Positions 20,543 through 31,833 of a stretch of 64,000 nucleotides of DNA are shown one piece after another. This DNA is from Deuterostichococcus epilithicus (taxonomy: Eukaryota; Chlorophyta; Trebouxiophyceae; Prasiolales; Stichococcaceae). The notes beneath the pieces are model-generated. The model worked only from the letters and a program-made list of their open reading frames with translations. It was not told the origin of the DNA and made no database searches. Position 1 is the stretch's first letter. Each line of letters begins with the position of its first letter. Both the position numbers and the translations under genes were made by a program. Where the stretch lies: the NCBI GenBank assembly GCA_033439295.1, contig JAVTLE010000014.1, positions 2,728,001 through 2,792,000 of the forward strand, given 5' to 3'.

Positions 20543-23500
20543 ATGTTCGGTCAGTTGGCGCGCCGCGTTTCGCGACCCAGGTTCTCGCTGCAGCTACAGC
20601 AGCTGCGATACCTGAACGTGCACGAGTATCAGGTCGCAAACCTACGCACTCGCTGCTGCCGTTGTGGTTCACCCTGAATGCATATTTTGGGTACTTTGCC
20701 GATCACAGTAATGCTCTGCTTAAGCGCGGACGCTACATCTGACAGTGAGGGACACGCTGCCGCATTTGAGTGCTGTATTACATGAGCATAGCGCATGGCG
20801 CTGCGGAGCATACTGGCTGCTTCCCCGTCTGATCCTGAAGTTGACAGTGACATCCACAGGGCGCTGAGATCATGAGCAAATTTGGCGTGAATGTGCCGCC
20901 CGGCAAGCCGGTGTTCACACTTGACGAGGTCGCCACCGCATGTGACGAGCTCGCCGATAGCGATGGAGAGGTGGGGCATTGTCAAAGAAGATTGCATGCC
21001 CTCTTAGGCAGTAGCTCTGTTTCAGATGGCACACCCAAGCTGTTGCCCTGTTGCTGGTCAGTCCACCAGAGAATGCTGCCACCGGCTCGGAACACCTGCG
21101 CACCGGGCGCTGAGGCACAGCTGGTGCTGCACTGTAACGCAGGTGGTCATCAAGAGCCAGGTGCTAGCGGGCGGGCGCGGCCTGGGCAAGTTCACCAACG
21201 GCCTGCAGGGCGGCGTGCACATTGTGCACAAGGAGAAGGCGAAGGAGCTGGCCAAGCAGATGCTGGGCGGCACCCTGGTGAGGCGCCTGCCTTACTATTT
21301 AGCTTTTGAGCACAGTTGGTGTGCGCCAGGTTTTACCTGCAGGGACTTTCGACGGTACTGGCAGCCTGGCATTGTCAGGCGGTGTCTGCAGACGAGCCTC
21401 CGTGCAGCAATTTCGTGGGCCTGCCAACGGCTGCAGCACCTGCATGTAACACCTCGGCAACAGTCGGTGATGCCTTGAAAGAGCCCCTACTTGGGCGCAA
21501 CAGGTCACGAAGCAGACAGGCGCGGCCGGCAAGCCGGTGAACACGCTGTATGTGGCCTCCAAGCTGAACCTGGTCAACGAGATGTACTTCGCCATCCTGC
21601 TGGACCGCGCCTCGGCAGGCATGCTGCTCTCCTCACTTCACATTCAGGCCATGCTGTGCACCAGAAACAGTGAGCCACACTCGACCGCCCATAAGTGCAG
21701 CCTGCCAGCACGTGCCAAAGCGGCCCATGCTGCAGCATGAGCAACCCGAAGCCACAGCGCAACTGCATTCCCACATGTCGCACCCGCCCGCCTGCCACTC
21801 AGAGAGGTCCCCTCGCTCGCGGTGCGCAAGCGTGCGGCTGATTGGCTGCTCACGCGAGCTTGGCTTCGACTGCGCAGGTGAGCCGTTGACCGGGTGCTCC
21901 CAGGGCGGCACCAGCGTCGAGGGCCTGACAGTGCTGCCTTTCAGGTGCTGCACCCCCGCCCACGACCACGCCCGACACAATCCCCTGGTGTCGGCGCAGG
22001 TGTGCTGCTGATTGGCTGCTCCGAGGGCGGCACAAGCATCGAGGACCTGGCGGAGAAGTACCCGGAGAAGATCGTGCGCATCCCGGTGGACATCCGGGAG
22101 GGCATCACCGACGCGCAGGCGCGCGAGATGGTGGAGGGGCTGCAGGTTTCAGGCGACCCGGCGGCCGCCGCGGAGCAGATCAAGGGCCTGTACAACACCT
22201 TCACCAAGTGCGACTGCACCATGGTCGAGGTGGGGACTGCTGCTGTCCCTGTCCCCTGCATCGCCTGATGGCGGGGGTTGCTTTGACTGCACCCGCTGCT
22301 GCGCTGGCTGTCGTGAATCCTCACCAGGGGCAGGTTCTCTGTTGTCTGACTGGATCGTCAGGAGCTGTGTATCTGGAGTGTGCCACGTCCCCAGCAGGAT
22401 ATTCTTGTCGCATCACCGAGCCGTGCTGATCTTGATGTAAAGGTAAACCCGCTGGCGGAGACGGCTGACGGCAAGCTCATCGCGGCGGACGCAAAGCTGG
22501 GCTTTGACGACAATACGGCGTTCCGCCAGAAGGAGATCTTCGCCATGCGGGACGCCTCCCAGGAGGACCCCAGGTCGGTGACTACAGTCTTCGGCCGGTT
22601 TTGCATGAGCATTAATGTATCGATCTCCATGGTGTGCGGACGCAGTAGCGCTGCTGGCCATGCATGCACTCCATCGACACAGCTAAAGGGCGTCGCCTCT
22701 CACACCGATAGAAGGTTTTGCCACTGGCGTCAGTGCTGCTCATCATTTGCATGGCTTTGTGAATCAGGGAGGTGGCGGCGGGCAAGTTCGACCTGAACTA
22801 CATTGGCCTGGACGGCGAGATCGGATGCATGGTCAATGGCGCGGGGCTGGCCATGGCCACCATGGACATCATCAAGCTGCATGGCGGCACGCCCGCCAAT
22901 TTCCTCGACGTTGGCGGCAACGCCTCCGAGGAGCAGGCGCGCTTGGCGTTTTTGGAAAGCTTTGGAGCTCTTGCATTGCTGTCTCGAAGGTCGTCCAGCT
23001 GGTCTGACGGGCATGTTTCGGTCGTGAAGGCTGCCGCTACGGATCACCCCCCTCTGCTGCGGATGACCCCCATGCGGGGATGCACGGCCGTCCTGAGGGA
23101 TGGGCTGCACTCGTCGCAGGTGGTGCAAGCCTTCAAAATCTTGACATCGGACAAGCAGGTCAAGGCCATCCTCGTCAACATCTTTGGTGCGCCTGCCTGC
23201 AGCCCTGCTTCCCCCTTGTTTGCCAGCTGTGACACCATTGTCCTCCCCTGGTATTTGCCAGCCCGCGCACCTTGATGCTGCAGCTCTGAGACCTTGCGAC
23301 CTGGCTGGTCCCAGTGCTGCTCTGCAGAAACCCACCGTGCATCCTAATTTGCTGCCAGGTGGCATCATGAAGTGCGACGTCATTGCGAGCGGCATCGTCA
23401 ACGCCGCCAAGGGCGTCGGCATCCAGGTGCCGCTGGTGGTGCGGTTGGAGGGCACTAACGTGGAGCGCGGCAAGGAGATCCTGAAGACCAGCGGCCTGGA

Positions 23501-23567
23501 CATCATCGCCGCCAGCGATCTGGACGATGCTGCGCACCGCGCCGTGGAAGCGCTTGCAAAGAATTGA
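20543..23567 (+). CDS. SUCLA2: Succinyl-CoA ligase (ADP-forming) beta subunit, mitochondrial
   Basis: Beta subunit of the TCA-cycle enzyme that makes ATP from succinyl-CoA, ADP and phosphate. Exons 20543..20632, 20860..20970, 21143..21277, 21504..21618, 22000..22229, 22443..22573, 22768..22936, 23120..23186, 23359..23567; 418 residues. The presequence [14 protein letters not shown] is Arg-rich; then comes the ATP-grasp domain, with [53 protein letters not shown] and [19 protein letters not shown], and the ligase domain ([68 protein letters not shown]). Exons 4 and 7 end in GC donors (CAG|GCATGC, CAG|GCGCGC). Intron 4 carries decayed copies of the start of exon 5. A TGTAA motif lies 83 bases past the stop. 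Confidence 0.93.
21834..21945 (+). repeat. Relic copies of the exon-5 start inside intron 4 of the succinyl-CoA ligase gene
   Basis: Exon 5 begins GTGTGCTGCTGATTGGCTGC. A partial copy at about 21834-21860 reads GTGCGGCTGATTGGCTGCTC. A second copy at about 21873-21935 keeps the acceptor (GCGCAG), and its frame reads [14 protein letters not shown] against [13 protein letters not shown] in the real exon. Both lie 70 to 170 bases upstream of exon 5 and look like tandem exon duplications. Confidence 0.7.
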
Positions 23568-24441
23568 GTACCTTTTGCACATAAACGGTCTGGCGCGCCG
23601 GGCCAGCACGTGACCCAGCTCTGCAGCTCCAACAGAGGCACTTATGTAGTGTAACCTGCTGCCCTGCGACGGCGGTGTGTGTCGCTGTGAGTGGGATGTG
23701 CTGTGCTGGCCCTGTGTGAGTCAGCCCATTCAATCGAAGGACATATTCCCAATTAGGCACATCTGTTTGTTCAATGGTTTCTCAATTAGCACCCACCCAG
23801 GAGCGCTTCAGCAAACCTCAAAAGCTCTGATTACACTCCGGAGCCTGCAGACAGATGTAGTCTTCCCCAGAAAAGCCTCCACTTTGTTGCGGTGGTGTGG
23901 GACGGCTGTGCTTTGGCCCTCGACGACAGTTCGAAGTTAGACAGCTTGATCCAGACCCTGCACCATTCCGCATTAGCATCTGCAAAGTCTAAGGGTGCCG
24001 TCGGCATGTGAAGCACCACACTCATGACTTGATTCATGAGAGCTGGGGTGTGAAGGCGCCTGCCGCGCGCCCCAATATGGTGCTCTTCAGTGTCCCGATG
24101 TTTGCCCGGGATGCGCCAGCGGCGCTGTTCTACTTCTCGGGAGCGCTCTACGGCACAGCAGCCGGCATCGTGTGCAGCACAATCCCAGAGCCCCGTGCCT
24201 ATGTGCCACGCGTGCTGAAGGTCCGGTGACGCGGCAAGCATGACAGTAGCAGTACTGTAGTAGTGAGCATGGAGAACCTGGCGTTTACATGTTAAGAAGC
24301 TTGCATGTAAAAAGGCTTCAATTGTGTTGTCATGGGCCTTCATGAGCATGCACGCAGCCGTATCTGGAGAGTCGAGGCAGGGACCATGCCAACCCGGAAA
24401 GTGCGCCAGCGCTTGAGCCGGCAGACAGCTTTGAGTACAGC
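23568..24441. other. Intergenic, ligase 3' flank and Rab-like promoter
   Basis: A TGTAA at 23650-23654 is a candidate polyadenylation signal for the ligase gene. A 73-codon plus-strand frame at 24008..24229 and a longer minus-strand frame over it show no resemblance to known proteins and are not called. Confidence 0.45.
23650..23654 (+). terminator. TGTAA polyadenylation motif, succinyl-CoA ligase gene
   Basis: 83 bases past the stop codon, a typical distance for a chlorophyte poly(A) signal. Confidence 0.5.
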
Positions 24442-25972
24442 ATGCTGCCCATCGTGGTAAGATGCGAAGTGGGACTGATGCACCGCAAACTTTCCTGCCG
24501 AACTCAGTCAGTAATCTTCTATGGCATTCAGAGAGTCATGCTGCCGCTTGCCAAGACAGCACCAGGCGCTAACTCCTGCTGGTCCTGGTTCGACAGGTGT
24601 GTGGCGCCCCTGGTAGCGGCAAGACAACACTGCTCTCCTGGTGGCACACCGGGCGCAGGTGCGCTCTTGAGCAGATGGGCGCCGTTCCGGATGGCGGCAG
24701 ACAACTGCGCCCTGTGAGCATGCCGTGTCCTGTGGCTGTGCCGTGAAGACGCGGCGCATGAAGTACTTCTGTGGCTTTGTCGGCAGGCCAGCGGCATGCA
24801 AGCCGACGGTGGGCTCGGACCTTTTCCGCACTGAGGTGTGCATCGAGCGCCACGTGGTCAGTGTCCAGGTGCGCAATGAGGGGTATTTGATGTTGCACTT
24901 TGAATACCCCTAGCGCAAGCGAATAGGACGCACAGGCGCCGCAGGCGAGGCCTGTTGCCTCACGGCGCCTGGTCACTGTGTGCTCTCCTGCAGAAGAACG
25001 TGATCGTGTCGACACAGATGCTGTGCCTCGACCTGTACTGTGACGGACGCCACGGCGTGCAACAGTGCCAATGAGTCAGGCACTGCAAGCGACAGCATGT
25101 GCGGCACGTCATCGCCACCAGCACTCGCTGCCCACCTGTGCTGTCTGGACGCTGTCAGCACGTGTGGCCAACTTCGCATGTTGCCTGGCCGCAGCTGTGG
25201 GACACAGGCGATGCGCTGCAGTGCCGGCGGCTGGGGCGGGCCTTCTGGCAGAAGGCTGGCGCCTTCCTGTGCGTCTGCGACCTGGCCGACGCCGCCAGCC
25301 TGCGCGCTCTGGACGGGCTGCACGCGCTGTACCAGGATCAGGTGCCGGCGGACAGCTGGTGCAGCTGTCTTCCTTTTTGAAGCACGCAACTGTGCAACCT
25401 GCAGCCGTCGATTGCACGCCCTGCGCCGAGTCCTGGTGCCGTCGCAGGACTGAATCGTCGACTGCTGACGATGCTGATTGTCCCTAGTCACAGTTGGAAT
25501 TCAGCAGCGTTTGGACGGCAGCACCATGTCGCACTGCTCTTGGCCGCTGCTCAACTGCGCAAGCCCATCATTACAGGATGTTGCACACAGGTGGCCGATG
25601 CAGACAGCCCGCCGCCGCCCAAGCCGGCGGCGGTGCTCGGGGTGTGCTGGAGCTCCGCGCGGCAGGCAAGCTAGCCGCATCCTGTGCTGCAAGGCGGTTC
25701 AGACTTCGACATGGGGCCACAGAAGTGCCGGAGCATGAGGAGATGGTCATGCTGTTGCAGACGCGGACGCTGCCTTGGCAACTGACCCCGCTCCCCTTCA
25801 TCCTAAGAGCATCGTTCCAGCTGTGCAGGTATCGCAAAATGAGGCAGAGGCATGGTGTCGTGCTCATGGCGCCACATATGTGGAGATGAGTCCGCCAGAC
25901 GACATCGCTGCCCTGAATGCTGCGATCACCTTACTCGTGCGCGAGTGCATCTGCGGTGGTCAAGGATCCTAG
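24442..25972 (+). CDS. Rab7-like small GTPase with degenerate nucleotide-binding motifs
   Basis: Rab fold by length and alignment. Exons 24442..24456, 24597..24658, 24787..24868, 25195..25341, 25522..25632, 25829..25972; 186 residues. The P-loop is intact (VVCGAPGSGKTTLLS) and the switch I Thr is present (KPTVGSDLFRTEV). The switch II motif reads LWDTGDALQCRRLG where Rabs have WDTAGQE, so the catalytic Gln is missing. The strand that should end in NKxD reads VALLLAAAQLRK, and the SAK motif reads EMSPPD. The helix NEAEAWCRAHGATYVEM resembles Rab7 (AWCYSKNNIPYFETS). The C-terminus ends CICGGQGS, without the terminal CC or CxC prenylation signal. Join phases and protein length support the model; exon 5 is the least certain. 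Function is unknown; it may bind nucleotide without hydrolysing it. Confidence 0.65.
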
Positions 25973-26363
25973 GGGTGGCCAGGGCTGTTGATGCGGCAAC
26001 CTAGCATGTTGCGGCAACAAACCATTCATTGCATTTCCGATGGCTGGGATTGGGTTGCCAAATGCTGGAGTGGGGCACGCATGGTTTGTGGTAGCTTGGT
26101 AGGCTGCACGATGATTCCAATGTGCAGCTTCAACGATTCGAGATCTAGTTCTCCGTTTCAGAAAGAGTTCAACAGGTCTAGGTCTAGGCTTCAGGGTCGT
26201 TGTTCAGGACAACTTCCAGACTGAGCGGTCGGCTATCTCTAGAGAGGGTCAACCATCTCGAAAGAATACTGCCTTGATATCCAAGGCGAAGTAACGAAGT
26301 GCAATTCACTCTCCAGTGCACAAGAATGGTCCGTCCACATTCGCTTGTTGTCCGCGCCGGTTG
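25973..26363. other. Convergent 3' flanks, Rab-like gene and VTE4
   Basis: No supported gene. It includes a short direct repeat, AGGTCTAGGTCTAGG, near 26177. Confidence 0.45.
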
Positions 26364-29086
26364 CTACTGCGGCTTCACAGCCGTGATCAAATTGAACTTG
26401 ATGAGGCCCTGCGTCAACAGGATGCACTGATTGATGGTCTGCACGAATGTCCGAGGGCAACACCAGCAACACGCAGATCTCCGACTCCGTGCTCGATGAT
26501 GAGACAGCTGTGACATGAAACAGCTCACCGTGCTCAGCCCTCGCGCCATCAGCGGCATCACCAAGGCGCCCTGCACATGCAAGGACCCAGGGTCAGCACC
26601 ATCTATGCCGCACACGCAAAGACAGCATGACAAAGTATCATTGTGATTGCCCGTGCAGCAGTGACTTCGAAGGTTGGCTCTGACCAGCTGCTGATCGGAC
26701 AGCTTGCAGGAGCGACAGGCCAGCTGTGACAGCATGCCTCCCGCGGGGTGTGGCAGCCACGCAACGCCACATGCGGCTCCTGTGCCTGGCCCTGAGGCAG
26801 CTGTCTCAGCCGCCTGCCAGCGCAAAATCTGTGGCACCTCGACACGCAGGCTCGCAGCGGCGCACCTTGATGGTGGTCCAGCCGGCGCGCAGCAGGCCGG
26901 AGACGCCCTTAGCGGACAGCGCCGACTGGATGACGGCCTGCCAGAAGGGCGACACCGCCTCCGACCAGTCGTCCGTCTTTATGTCCTGCGCCAGGAGGGG
27001 CAGGTGGGACACTCAGTGATCCTGACTGTCGTCGTGCCCCAGGATGCTGCACAATGAGCGCTGAGCAGACGCCGTGGAGACAGTTGTCCGCAGCAGCGTC
27101 CCGCAGGCTGCGTATGAACATGAGCATCGCGGGCGATGGGCGGCAGCGCCGCTGCGACGAATCGGGCGCGGCAGGCGCTGACTGCGGGGACACGTGTATT
27201 GGCACTCGGCTGCTCTCGCTGGCTCGGCCGGTCCCAGTGGCGGCGCGCAGGACAGGGGTCATGGGGGACGGGGAATCACCTGCATGTCGGCGGCACGGAA
27301 GAGGCTCTCGTAGTCGGCGACGGAGCACCAGGCGGGCAGGTAGTACGCCTGGCAGATGCGGTCCAGCAGCGCCTGCTCGTTGGGCTTCAACGCCGACTCC
27401 CCGTCAGCCAGGACCCTGTGGCACCTGGGCACAAGACGGAAGGCGCTCGTGTGTGCGCATCACACGAAGAATAGCTGCCATGCCTTGCAGCAGTGGTGCA
27501 GCATCGCGCAGAAGCACAACCTGCGCCCGCATCTCGAGCGACGCATGTAAGGAACCCCAGGCAGTGGTAGAGAGTGCGCACATACAATGCAAAGTCACAT
27601 GCGCCTGAGCAAGCAGAGCTGGTCAACGAGCCCACATGGCGCAGCCACTGTGGCGGCACGCAGAGTGCGACAAGCACAAGCCCGGGATCCTCACCAGGTC
27701 ACGATGATGACGCGGCCGCCGGGGGCGGTCACACGCACCAGCTCGTTGACGAACCGCTCCTTGTCCGGCATGTGCTCCCCACTCTCCATCGACCATGCCA
27801 GGTCGAATTCGCCTACATGTCCCCACAACAGCTCGGCAGGGTGCACAGTGGCACGAGCAGGATAATTTGCCAAACTCTCCGACCAGACCTTCCTGAAAGT
27901 AGTGCATGTCGTCCTGTGTGCAAGCGTGTGGCAAGCTGCGCAGGCAAGCCATTGATGGGAAACGAACAGTGACGTCACAGCTGAAGCAGGGAGACAGCAC
28001 GAGGAGGCTTCACCATCGGAGAAGGGCATGTTCAGGGCGTCGGCGACCTGGAACGACACACGCTCTGCCAGGCCCTGCTCTGCTGTGAGCGCGTTGGCGC
28101 GCGCTGCCTGCAGCGAAAGGAATTGTGGGCTGATTTCGGGCCAAGCGCATGCAGAAGGCACGTATGCGGACCCTGGGCCAGTCGGCAGGCGTTTTAGGCG
28201 GATGAGTATGTTGAAGTGGGTGCTGGCAGGCCTAAGCCAACATGGCACGCAACAGCCCACCTGCACTGGGCTAAGGGTGACGCCCCTGCCGGAGCTGCCG
28301 TACTTGGCGGCGATGTGGCGGCTGCTGCCGCCGATGCCGCACCCAACATCCACCGTCTGCACAGCGCCACTCAAACAGTGAACACATCCGGCGCAGCGAA
28401 ACAGGATGGCACAGAGCTGACACATCAGGCGTATCACCCACAGCGTGTGCCGATCCTTCTTGGCAGGCTACCGCAGCCCTCGTGACCGACCGATGGCGCT
28501 CACGTTCTTCACTGAGGTGACGCCGGCCCAGTCCAGTGTGCGCTCGATCATGTCTACCTGCGCCTGCTGGTTGCTGACCCTTTTGCCGTTGCCGGGATCG
28601 TAGTAGCCGTGGTGCATGTGCTGGCCCCACCTGCGGTGCCGGATCTGCGAATCAGCCTCAGGTTACGGAGAACCCGCTGTGTCTGTGCAGATCATCCGGA
28701 CCGTCAAGCTGGCCGCACTGGAATGCCAGACTCACATGTCTTCCCATAGGCCGGACGATTCATCATAAAATTTGGCGATGCCCTCGTTCAGGGTTTTGTT
28801 CTCCTCGCTGTCTGTCCGCTCCTTTACCAATGCGTGCGCCAACACCCTAGCGCGCTGGGCTGGCGGGCTGGAAAGGCCACGCAGCTGGACAGATTGCCGG
28901 GCTGAAAGGCTCCTGCAGGCAGATGTGAAAGCAGACTGATCGGCCGTGCACGCCAAGGATCACCCAAGCCAGCGAGCCCCAAACACGCGGCGCCAACGCC
29001 GCGGTGTAAGTACATGTCCACCTCTTGGGAAGCTGACCAGCAGCCTGCCCTGCCCACGCATGCGTGCTGGATCTGCCAAGCTGCAT
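26364..29086 (-). CDS. VTE4: Gamma-tocopherol methyltransferase, plastid (vitamin E synthesis)
   Basis: SAM-dependent enzyme that methylates gamma- and delta-tocopherol to alpha- and beta-tocopherol at the plastid envelope. Ten exons: 29058..29086, 28736..28912, 28504..28630, 28261..28356, 28014..28107, 27695..27812, 27280..27424, 26866..26985, 26529..26570, 26364..26438; 340 residues. Family marks are NEGIAKFYDESSGLWEDMWG, HMHHGYYDPG, the SAM motif VDVGCGIGGSSRHIAAKYG, FQVADALNMPFSDGEFDLAW, SMESGEHMPDKERFVNEL, RVTAPGGRVIIVTWCHR, YYLPAWCSVADYE and DDWSEAVSPFWQAVI. The N-terminus (MQLGRSSTHASLSARQS) fits a transit peptide; this start relies on a 29-nt first exon whose donor GTGGGC joins in frame, so it is less certain than the rest. 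It diverges from the antenna gene at 29757. Confidence 0.92.
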
Positions 29087-29132
29087 ATTTGCCTGATTGG
29101 AGGACGCGCGCAATAGCGTCACCGGGATGGAG

Positions 29133-29138
29133 CACGTG
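29133..29138. promoter_or_regulatory. G-box (CACGTG) upstream of VTE4
   Basis: A palindromic CACGTG lies 47 bases upstream of the VTE4 start codon, in the region shared with the divergent antenna gene. G-boxes bind bZIP/bHLH factors and are common in light-regulated plant promoters; use here is inferred. Confidence 0.35.
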
Positions 29139-29756
29139 TACTCAATCAGCTACGCGATGCCTCGGATCGAAGCTCTTGGTGAGTGCAAGGTATATTTTGC
29201 AGCACGACGGGAATTGAGATCGCAAGCTCTGCACGTCTTACAACTTCGCTGAGAGTTGCTTACTATTTTACGAGTGAATATGCAGGGAAGTAGTGGAGGC
29301 TGCAGTGGAAGCCGTTCATCAATTGACGACATTTTGCCTGGGTCGCACGTTCCAGAGGGTCCGCCAAACATGATGTTGATGAGAAGTGCACACTTGCAGT
29401 GGCGACTGTCCAGAATCGACCGGCTGCAAAGCCATGTGGCAAGTGCGGCGTCAGGCATGAGAAATCTGTGCGACTGCGGACTTGGCTTCCCCGTTCATCA
29501 GGCGATCAAGAGCACTCAAGGATCTCTGCTCAAGTGGGTCCTCGCCGAGAGGAGGAGGTTCGCCAGGCGGGCCGCACACAGTTGCCGCCAGACGACAGTC
29601 TGGCGGGTTTCCTAACCTTGTTAAGACTAGAGTCTCAGCGCGAGGACTCCAAGGTTGAATCAGATCGAAGGCTTATCGGCTTGCGATCTCAGGCTGTGCT
29701 CGACTGCCGCTGCTCAGACCACCCCATCAAGCCGTGCCTGGATCGAGCTGATCAGC
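29139..29756. other. Shared upstream region of VTE4 and the LHCA3-type gene
   Basis: No supported coding sequence. It should contain promoters firing in both directions. The first exon of the antenna gene lies at its right edge. Confidence 0.45.
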
Positions 29757-31833
29757 ATGGCGGCCTCAATGTTGGTCCGCACCGGGCTGCCCCTGGTGCG
29801 ACGGCTTTCCACTGCTGCCTGGAGCCGGCTCTGCGCGCATCACTGTGTCGCTTAATTGCAACCAGATGATGGTGCTGCCAGGAAGACGAGCAAGGCCAGT
29901 GACTGAGGCTGATCTCAGTCGTCCTGTCCGCAGACGCACAAGATCGCAGCCCCCAGCGTGCGGCCAGCCAAGGCGCAGCGCGCGGGGCGCCTCGTGGTGC
30001 GCGCCGAGGAGGAGGCCAAGGAGGCCGACAGGGGCCAGGCAGCTGATGAGAACAAGCAGGGAACTCAGGACTCGAAGGTCCAGAAGGTGGGTTGCCGACG
30101 CGGGGCTGCATGAAGCCAACGATAGAGCCCACATCACCTATTGAGCTAGGGGAGTTCAGGTTGCTTGCGAGCCTCGATAACTCGTTGCTCAGCCGCTGAT
30201 GATCGCTCGTTGGCTGTGCGTGATTGCAGGTCGACCGCTCGAAGGACAACCTCTTCTTTGCCAGCGAGCAGTCCCTGAGCTACCTCGATGGGTCGCTCCC
30301 AGCAGACTTTGGCTTTGATCCGCTTGGCCTCTCCGACCCAGAGGGCGCCGGCGGCTTTATCGACCCGAAGTGGCTTGCATACAGGTGATAGGGCCTGATG
30401 CACCTGGTCTGCCGAGTGAAGAAATATTGCGCACGGTGCCAAGGTTCCAGCAGTTGTTTGTTTGTGGTTTTTGTGACTCAATTTGTCTTCCATACCACGC
30501 CTGCAGCGAGGTGATTCACGCCCGCTGGGCCATGCTGGGTGCCGCGGGCATCATTGCGCCAGAAATCCTCTCGAACGCCGGCGTCATCCCGCAGAGCCCA
30601 CAGGATGTGCGAAACCTTTTACCCTGCTGTCGCACATGTATCGCGAGGCCAAATCTCAGCCACACCGCACATGTTGTCATATTCGCAGACTCATGTCCGC
30701 CATCAGCCACATTGAAACTGGCGGCACGGCATCCCTCTCCGTCCGCGGCACAAACTCCTCCTTAAAATGGATATACATTCCATGGCGCAGGTGCTGTGGT
30801 GGAAGACCGGCCTGATCCCGCCGCTGGGCAACTACAAGGACGGCTACTGGATGGACCCCTTCTCGCTGTTCTGGATTGAGGTCATCCTCGTCCAGTTTGC
30901 AGAGCTGAAGAGGTGCGGCTGCCGTTACGGTCGCGGCTGCACTTGCCGTTTTTCCAAGTCACAGCTGCAGCTGCACATGATGCCTTGCAAACACGAATGC
31001 GACCTGCTATTTAATGGAATGCACAGAACACACAAATTGTCAATGCACGGATGTGCCTATGCGCATCAGGTGGCAGGACTACCGCCACCCTGGCTCTCAG
31101 GGTGAGCAGTACTTCCTGGGTCTGGAGCAGGCGCTCAAGGGCAGCGGCGACGCCAAGTATCCAGGTGAGCAACGTTTGGTTGGCAGCAATCGGATGCTCT
31201 GCGCAGCGGCTCCTCCAACGCGGTGGCTCCTCAGACGCATGGCATGGTGTTGTCAGGCCTAGACAGCTGCAGCGGCATGTGTAGCTCCTCAACAAGGGCT
31301 GTGCATCATCTATGCCTCCAGGCGGCCAGTTCTTCAACGTCTTCAACCTCGGCAAGACCGACGCCGAGTTGCAGAACCTGAAGACCAAGGAGCTGAAGAA
31401 TGGTGAGATGATCCTGCGTGACAATGGCAAGTGGCACACTTGCAATCGCAGATGTGCAAGCCTCCATCTGTAACCTTGCATCACACTGCACAAGCTCTCC
31501 TCTTCCTCTGCCAATGCCTTACTGGCACGCGGCAACGTGTTGACTGTGGGTGCTGTGTATGATCATGCAGGCCGGCTGGCAATGCTGGCGGTCTTTGGCT
31601 ACGGCGCACAGGCCATCATCACCGGCCAGGGTCCATTCCAGAACCTCAAGGACCACCTGGCAGGTGACCTGCAGATTCAAGCGTTTCTACCTCGTCTGCA
31701 AGACCGTGCTGCTGTCTGCAAGGCTGACGCCAATGGGCCTCAGCAGGTCGTCTAAGTGTTCCCATGTTTCTATGCAGATCCCTTTGGGCACAATCTCGTG
31801 ACCAACCTGAGCTTCCAGGTTGGCGGTCTGTAA
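29757..31833 (+). CDS. LHCA3: Photosystem I chlorophyll a/b-binding protein, LHCA3 type
   Basis: Thylakoid antenna protein of photosystem I. Nine exons: 29757..29795, 29934..30086, 30230..30384, 30507..30606, 30791..30912, 31070..31164, 31322..31402, 31571..31663, 31778..31833; 297 residues. After a transit peptide (ending near RLVVRAEEE) the mature part shows [14 protein letters not shown], the first chlorophyll-binding helix [19 protein letters not shown], the middle helix [17 protein letters not shown], the LHCA3 stretch [30 protein letters not shown], and the third helix [20 protein letters not shown] followed by [13 protein letters not shown]. The Asn-to-His state of the red-form ligand was not resolved. 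Exon 1 could end earlier, at another GT 21 bases upstream (TTG|GTCCGC). A TGTAA lies at 32050-32054. Confidence 0.92.

Noticed and set aside
24008-24229. 73-codon frame with a hydrophobic stretch upstream of the Rab-like gene
   Set aside because: No splice partners, no recognisable family, and an equally open frame on the other strand.
24641-24658. Earlier donor (CTCTCCTG|GTGGCA) for exon 2 of the Rab-like gene
   Set aside because: It would delete six residues of switch I; the donor at 24659 keeps the exact spacing to KPTVGSD.
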